A stretch of DNA of 6,650 nt from Bacteroidota bacterium (GTDB taxonomy: Bacteria > Bacteroidota > Bacteroidia > CAMBQF01), in assembly GCA_027483285.1 (NCBI GenBank), contig JAIXUZ010000018.1, positions 1 to 6,650 on the forward strand, in the 5' to 3' direction. Positions 4,411-6,650 of the stretch are shown here, piece by piece. The position numbers and the translations under genes were made by a program. Under the pieces are notes generated by a model. It was not told where the DNA came from and did no database searches. It saw only the letters and a list, made by a program, of their open reading frames with translations. Each line of letters starts with the position of its first letter. Positions within the stretch are counted from its first letter, which is position 1.

Positions 4411-6420
4411 ATGAAACAATCAGCAAATAATCCGCCTTTACCATTTGATTTCATTTTTATAGGATTAGGTGCTGCAAATTGCTTATTGCTTTTAAGGTTG
4501 CATGATAACGGCTTGCTTACCGGTAAAACCATTGCTATTATAGAGCCAGATAGTAAAACAGCTAATGACAGAACCTTTTGCTTTTGGGCAACTGAAGATG
4601 ATGTCTTAAACCTACATTTAAAACCTTTGGTTAGTAATAGTTGGGACTGTGCAGAAATTGGTAGTATTGCCAAACAACAAATTAATCCACTACGTTATTT
4701 TCATGTAAAAGGCATTGATTTGTATAACCAAACAAAAAATATTCTTGGCCTTAATAATGTCACCTTTTTTACCTCTATTTTAAAAGAAAATCCAGAAATA
4801 AAATCAACTTATTATGAAGTTAGACTAGCAAACGAAATACTTTATGGTTATAAAGTATTTGATAGTCGCCCACCAATTTTTTTACCCCCACAAAAAAACC
4901 AAAGCCATTTATACCAATCTTTTTATGGCTTAAAAGTTAAACTTGCTACAAAAAAATTTGACACTTCAGTAATGGTGTTGATGGATTTTAATGTCTCTCA
5001 AAGTAATTTCACGCAGTTTGTTTATGTGCTGCCTTTTACTGAAGATACCGCATTAATAGAGTTAACACGTTTTGGTACTGAAAAATTAACACAACATGAA
5101 GCAACACCAATTCTTAATGAATATATAAATAGATTGGGAGTTTCTTTTGATATTTTAGAGGAAGAGAGAGGGGTAATTCCTATGTCATCATCCACTATAA
5201 AAATTGAAGATTTTGGAACGAATTGGATAAACATGGGAGCTAGGGCAAATATGATTAAATGCTCTACAGGATATGCTTTTCATGCAATGGCAGAAGATGC
5301 CTTGACGCAAATGGAAGCAATTAAAAATAATGAGCTCCCTAAAAGGAAACACAGAGGGCATAGGTTTGCTTTTTACGACCGGTTGCTATTAAAAATATTA
5401 GACGAAAGTCCTGAGTACGGCAAAGTAATTTTTGAAACACTATTTAAAAAAGTACCTATTGTAAAAGTGTTACGTTTTTTAGGAGAAAAAACAAGCCTCT
5501 CAGAAGAAGTTATAATTTTTTCAAAATTGCCTAAGCGTATATTTATTACAAGCGCAGCAAAAGATATATTACAGCAAATATCTACTTTACCTGTTATTGC
5601 ATTACCTTTTTTGTTTACTATTATTACGCTATTTCTGTCGCTTATCAATCTTCAATATATTTCATGGGGCATTTTAGGTTTTGGGTTTTTATCCGTTGGC
5701 CTATCTCATGGTGCATTAGACCACCTCACAGCAAAACCAATCATCAATAAAAAACAACTTGTAAGTTTTATTATACGTTATTTGTTTAAGGCCATAATTT
5801 TAGGTTTAGTTTGGATATTTTACGCTGACTTAGCACTTCTTCTTTTTATAACTTATTCAGCATGGCATTTTGGCCAAGCCGATTTTAAAGAATGGAATTT
5901 AAAACAAGGATGGCAATCTTTATGCTGGGGCATTATTGCTTTAATGATTATTTTGTTCTTTCATTTCGAAGAATTAAATTTAATTCTTTTACAAATTCCA
6001 AATTTGGAATTTGTAAATACGTTAAAGAGGCTTTCAGGTAATCAAATATTGGTTTTGCGTATATTTTTAATTACAGGCGGGCTTTTACTAGCCGCTATAA
6101 ATAAATCAAAGCATATACTTTTTACTTTGACATATTTATTGCTCTGTAGTATGTTGCCTTTACTTGTTTCATTTGGAATCTACTTTGTTGGTCAACACAG
6201 TTTGCATGGTTGGCGTCATCTTTCTTTAGGGCTAAATGAACCTTCATCACAATTATGGCTAAAGTCAATCCCTTTTAGTATTGGGGGAGCATTAATTATT
6301 ATATATTTTTTACTCCTTTCAAGCTCAAATTATGTAGGTATTTTTTTTATCATTTTATCTTGTTTAAGCATACCCCATGTGTTTAGTATGCATCATTTTT
6401 ATTCTAAGTTAAAACTATAA
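4411..6420 (+). CDS. crtY-blh: Fused lycopene beta-cyclase (CrtY) and Brp/Blh beta-carotene 15,15'-dioxygenase
   Basis: This single 669-codon frame joins two enzymes. Residues 1 to about 385 are a full-length CrtY, which cyclises lycopene to beta-carotene: dinucleotide fold GLGAAN (18-23) with E45, DRTFCFW (53-59), FDSRP (150-154), QSFYG (169-173), LMDF (190-193), YVLPF (205-209), ALIELTRF with E217, and STGYAF (285-290). Residues from about 388 to 669 are a full-length Blh, which splits beta-carotene into two retinals: about eight membrane helices with the histidines expected to hold iron, LSHGALDH (H433, H438), AWHFG (H486), GQHSLHGWRH (H596, H599, H603) and IPHVFSMHH (H656, H661, H662). 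The linker is only about ten residues. I start at 4411 because the in-frame ATG at 4369 lies inside a terminator hairpin and adds only a low-complexity PPPFLFFLP tail. The gene is very AT-rich. It would supply retinal to the rhodopsin upstream. Confidence 0.93.
   Translation: MKQSANNPPLPFDFIFIGLGAANCLLLLRLHDNGLLTGKTIAIIEPDSKTANDRTFCFWATEDDVLNLHLKPLVSNSWDCAEIGSIAKQQINPLRYFHVKGIDLYNQTKNILGLNNVTFFTSILKENPEIKSTYYEVRLANEILYGYKVFDSRPPIFLPPQKNQSHLYQSFYGLKVKLATKKFDTSVMVLMDFNVSQSNFTQFVYVLPFTEDTALIELTRFGTEKLTQHEATPILNEYINRLGVSFDILEEERGVIPMSSSTIKIEDFGTNWINMGARANMIKCSTGYAFHAMAEDALTQMEAIKNNELPKRKHRGHRFAFYDRLLLKILDESPEYGKVIFETLFKKVPIVKVLRFLGEKTSLSEEVIIFSKLPKRIFITSAAKDILQQISTLPVIALPFLFTIITLFLSLINLQYISWGILGFGFLSVGLSHGALDHLTAKPIINKKQLVSFIIRYLFKAIILGLVWIFYADLALLLFITYSAWHFGQADFKEWNLKQGWQSLCWGIIALMIILFFHFEELNLILLQIPNLEFVNTLKRLSGNQILVLRIFLITGGLLLAAINKSKHILFTLTYLLLCSMLPLLVSFGIYFVGQHSLHGWRHLSLGLNEPSSQLWLKSIPFSIGGALIIIYFLLLSSSNYVGIFFIILSCLSIPHVFSMHHFYSKLKL
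5969..6017. repeat. Two back-to-back perfect palindromes inside the Blh coding part
   Basis: Positions 5969-5988 form a perfect 20-nt palindrome (half-site AAGAATTAAA). Positions 5988-6017 form a perfect 30-nt palindrome (half-site TTTACAAATTCCAAA). They share one base. They encode residues 520-536 of the fusion protein, in a loop between membrane helices. The RNA could fold into two adjacent hairpins and the DNA into cruciforms. Function is unknown. Confidence 0.85.
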
Positions 6421-6435
6421 TTGGCCAAGATAATT

Positions 6436-6476
6436 GTATATAACCGCTTTGTAAATAAAGCATTGCCTTAATATAC
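6436..6476 (+). terminator. Weak stem-loop after crtY-blh, possible terminator
   Basis: GCTTT (6446-6450) pairs with AAAGC (6457-6461), nested inside GTATAT (6436-6441) pairing with ATATAC (6471-6476). There is no good T-run after it, so termination is uncertain. It begins 16 bases after the stop of the fusion gene. Confidence 0.25.
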
Positions 6477-6546
6477 CCCGTGTATTTGTAATAAAAATTT
6501 CGGATTCAAATAAGAGCACTTTATAGCGATCAAGGTTTTAATCTTT

Positions 6547-6588
6547 TGGCTATGTTAGTTGATAGCCACCCATTTTAAATCTTAAAAT
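6547..6588. repeat. Two small inverted repeats in the region downstream of crtY-blh
   Basis: TGGCTAT (6547-6553) and ATAGCCA (6562-6568) form a perfect 7-bp stem with an 8-base loop. ATTTTAA (6572-6578) and TTAAAAT (6582-6588) form a second 7-bp stem with a 3-base loop. They lie in the 230-base gene-free tail of the window (6421-6650). They could be transcription end structures or operator sites for a gene beyond the right edge. Confidence 0.35.
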
Positions 6589-6650
6589 AGAAGTTGGCCA
6601 GCTGTGGAGATGCTAAAAATGAATGCTTTTACTTACAGCCGAATAAAAAT

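Noticed and set aside
4269..4673. An open frame on the minus strand across the rhodopsin end and the cyclase start (134 codons)
   Set aside because: It overlaps two well-supported genes and the terminator, and its product has no recognisable motif.
6610..6650. An open frame from ATG at 6610 to the right edge with a GGAG in front
   Set aside because: Only 13 codons are visible and the match to a real start cannot be tested from so little sequence.

Overview
The window looks like chromosomal DNA from a member of the Bacteroidota. The evidence is the flavobacterial-type proteorhodopsin, promoter-like boxes of the Bacteroidota pattern (TTG then TAnnTTTG), A-rich leaders without a clear Shine-Dalgarno sequence, and a PheS with an inserted four-cysteine cluster. 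I cannot place it below phylum with confidence.

Left part (1-3152, minus strand): four closely spaced genes read leftwards. In transcription order they are rfbD (dTDP-4-dehydrorhamnose reductase), an exported cyclophilin-type peptidyl-prolyl isomerase, pheS (phenylalanyl-tRNA synthetase alpha) and an unrecognised protein. The last one seems to break frame near 135-199 and its continuation runs off the left edge. A good Bacteroidota promoter lies just before rfbD and a weaker one before the isomerase.

Middle (3153-3607): a 455-base divergent intergenic region with the rfbD promoter, a terminator-like hairpin on the plus strand and only a weak promoter candidate for the rhodopsin.

Right part (3608-6420, plus strand): a two-gene phototrophy module. 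The first gene is an intact proton-pump proteorhodopsin (DTE motif, green-type Met at the tuning site, retinal lysine K223, and a Gly at the position that opens the carotenoid fenestration in xanthorhodopsin). The second is one 669-codon gene that joins a complete lycopene beta-cyclase (CrtY) to a complete Brp/Blh-type beta-carotene 15,15'-dioxygenase with almost no linker. One polypeptide would therefore turn lycopene into beta-carotene and then into retinal, the chromophore of the rhodopsin next door. This fusion is the most interesting item in the window. A strong terminator-like hairpin separates the two genes, so enzyme expression probably depends on limited readthrough. crtE, crtB and crtI are not in the window, so lycopene must come from elsewhere.

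The phototrophy module is clearly more AT-rich than the housekeeping genes (sample 60-base lines: pheS 27 G+C, rhodopsin 24, fusion 19), consistent with acquisition by transfer. Two back-to-back perfect palindromes (20 and 30 nt) sit inside the dioxygenase part of the fusion. The last 230 bases hold no gene I can support.
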